The translations under genes and the position numbers were made by a program. DNA of 64,000 nucleotides, from contig OZ020619.1 of assembly GCA_963971575.1 (NCBI GenBank), forward strand, positions 22,574,813 to 22,638,812, in the 5' to 3' direction. The notes beneath the pieces were generated by a model, which saw only the letters and a program-made list of their open reading frames with translations, did no database searches and was not told where the DNA came from. This document shows positions 62,710 to 64,000 of this stretch, one piece after another. Numbering within the stretch: position 1 is the first letter of the stretch; each line of letters begins with the position of its first letter. Origin of the DNA: Liopterus haemorrhoidalis. Taxonomy: Eukaryota; Arthropoda; Insecta; Coleoptera; Dytiscidae.

Positions 62710-64000
62710 CAGTCAGCGCCCGCTTAACGTACACAATGCGTACACAGATTCCCGTACGTTAAGCGGACGGTATATTTCCGTATAATTGCATGTAAATACG
62801 ACTAATTGGTACATACTTTCGGCCCCCTATGTTCATACGAACGTACATTTGTTCGCACGGACGTACATTTGTTCGTACGAACGTACATTTTTTTTTTTTT
62901 TTGCATAAATCAACAATATTCATTGGTTGTTTTGAAGTTATATTTAGGCAAGATATGCGTATGAAGTTTGAAATACAGTGTTACTAACTTCTATCTTTCA
63001 ATTTTCTTCCTTCACTCACACTTACAGAGAAGAATCAGTAAATACGTTGAACGCAGCCGAATATGTACACGTATTTACGAGTGCTTTTCTGTGTGTGAAT
63101 ACACAGCAGTGTATTCGCATGTATGTAAAAAAAAAAATGGAACTGAATATGGACACTGAAGATATTAACGATTTGTTAGAATCACATGCGGACGAACTCA
63201 CAACTAATGAGTTATTAGAACTACAAGAGCAAATGAGAACTGAAAAAGAAGACCCAAAAACCGAGAACGATACAACCGAAATACAACTAAAAACAGTAAG
63301 TGGAATATTAGGCCAAGTGGAAGAACTCATTGACACTATCGAGAATTCGAACCCGGATATTGATAGAAGTTTCAGTGTTGTTAATAATATACGCAATAGC
63401 ACCGCTTGTTATAAACTTTTATATCAAGACAAAAAGAAAACTGCGGTACAATTGACAATGGAAAAATTTCTAATAAAAAACAACAAATAATAATTTTTTA
63501 AGTACTTATTTATTTTTCTAAACATGTTTATTTTATACTACTATAATGTATGGTTTATTTTTTAACATGCATTTATATGTTAGTACTACGTGTTTACTGT
63601 TCTATTCGGATTTACGAAAATATTAGGGACATTAAATTAATAAACTTCAATATCTTGCAAATGATCATTCATGAAAAAAAAAGTGTAAGAATATTTTTTT
63701 GTAGGAAATTTTTAAATCTGCACGTTTTATTCAAACAAATTTTACGTTAAGTTTACTCTTTCAAAATTAAATGCGGTCCCGTCATTTAATAATCGGACAT
63801 TTTTCGTGAATCCGATTATACATTATACATTGTGTGCTATTTCTTTTCCCTTTTTTTAAACCATAAAGTTGCCATATCAAATACGAAAACGACGTTTTCG
63901 TGTGACGCGATGTACGTTCGCGCGGACAATGTGTACGTTCGTACAAAAGCAACATTTTCATGGTACGCGATGTACGTTTGTACGAACAACGTGTACGTTC
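62710..64000 (+). mobile_element. pogo/Tigger-type element, right end outside the window
   Basis: Left end CAGTCAGCGCCCGCTTAACG after TA, matching the end at 32511. Next come tandem GAACGTACATTTGTTCG units (62838-62890), then a transposase C-terminal ORF (62978-63490). From 63905 inverted GTACGTTCG units run to the window edge. No closing terminal repeat is seen before 64000. Confidence 0.6.
62978..63490 (+). pseudogene. Tigger-like transposase, C-terminal fragment
   Basis: The 170-codon ORF carries MDTEDINDLLESHADELTTN, ELLELQEQMRTE, then RSFSVVNNIRNSTACYKLLY and the terminal QLTMEKFLIKNNK. This is the C-terminal region after the DDE domain in jerky/Tigger (CENP-B-like) transposases. The helix-turn-helix and DDE domains are absent. 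The first 40 or so residues are probably not original coding sequence. Confidence 0.65.

Noticed and set aside
63022..63402. 126-codon Ser-rich minus ORF
   Set aside because: Antisense shadow of the Tigger-like C-terminal fragment, whose acidic residues read as Ser/Val on the other strand.

Overview
The window is animal nuclear DNA, most probably from an insect. It is strongly AT-rich, with long introns, GT/AG splice sites and a very dense load of DNA transposons: Tc1/mariner, hAT, PIF/Harbinger-like, MULE, piggyBac-like and pogo/Tigger. RTE and Jockey/CR1-type LINE remnants, tRNA-derived SINEs and many miniature inverted-repeat elements (MITEs) are also present. The transposase families are those usual in insect genomes. 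Species and order cannot be fixed from the sequence.

The only recognised host gene is raptor, the mTORC1 scaffold subunit, on the minus strand. Eight exons lie between 60163 and 27524. They join in frame at consistent phases and encode about 881 C-terminal residues: the end of the HEAT-repeat region, the variable linker, and the whole C-terminal WD40 propeller with its stop codon. The N-terminal caspase-like domain and the first HEAT repeats must lie beyond position 64000. Introns range from 67 bp to about 7.9 kb, and almost all the long ones are filled with transposon debris.

Positions 1-27500, downstream of raptor, hold no recognisable host gene. The layout there is: a SINE split by a hAT MITE; two copies of a 0.75-0.9 kb dispersed repeat (family A) around a decayed array of the same family; a 2 kb DD41D transposon with about 385-bp terminal inverted repeats; a Tigger remnant; several elements with TTA/TAA target duplications, one inside another; a mariner foldback nested in another transposon; a MULE with a perfect 9-bp target duplication; and a broken RTE LINE.

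Inside raptor (27524-60163) are further copies of the same families: five copies of the TTA MITE in the whole window (two carrying hAT insertions), six or seven copies of a TA-flanked MITE, several internally deleted mariners, a 450-bp-TIR element inserted in a LINE reading frame, and large palindromes. The most unusual item is an 87-bp piece of raptor exon 3 (77/87 identical) embedded inside a degenerate RTE LINE in intron 2. I found no CRISPR array, rRNA gene, functional tRNA gene or new multi-gene system.
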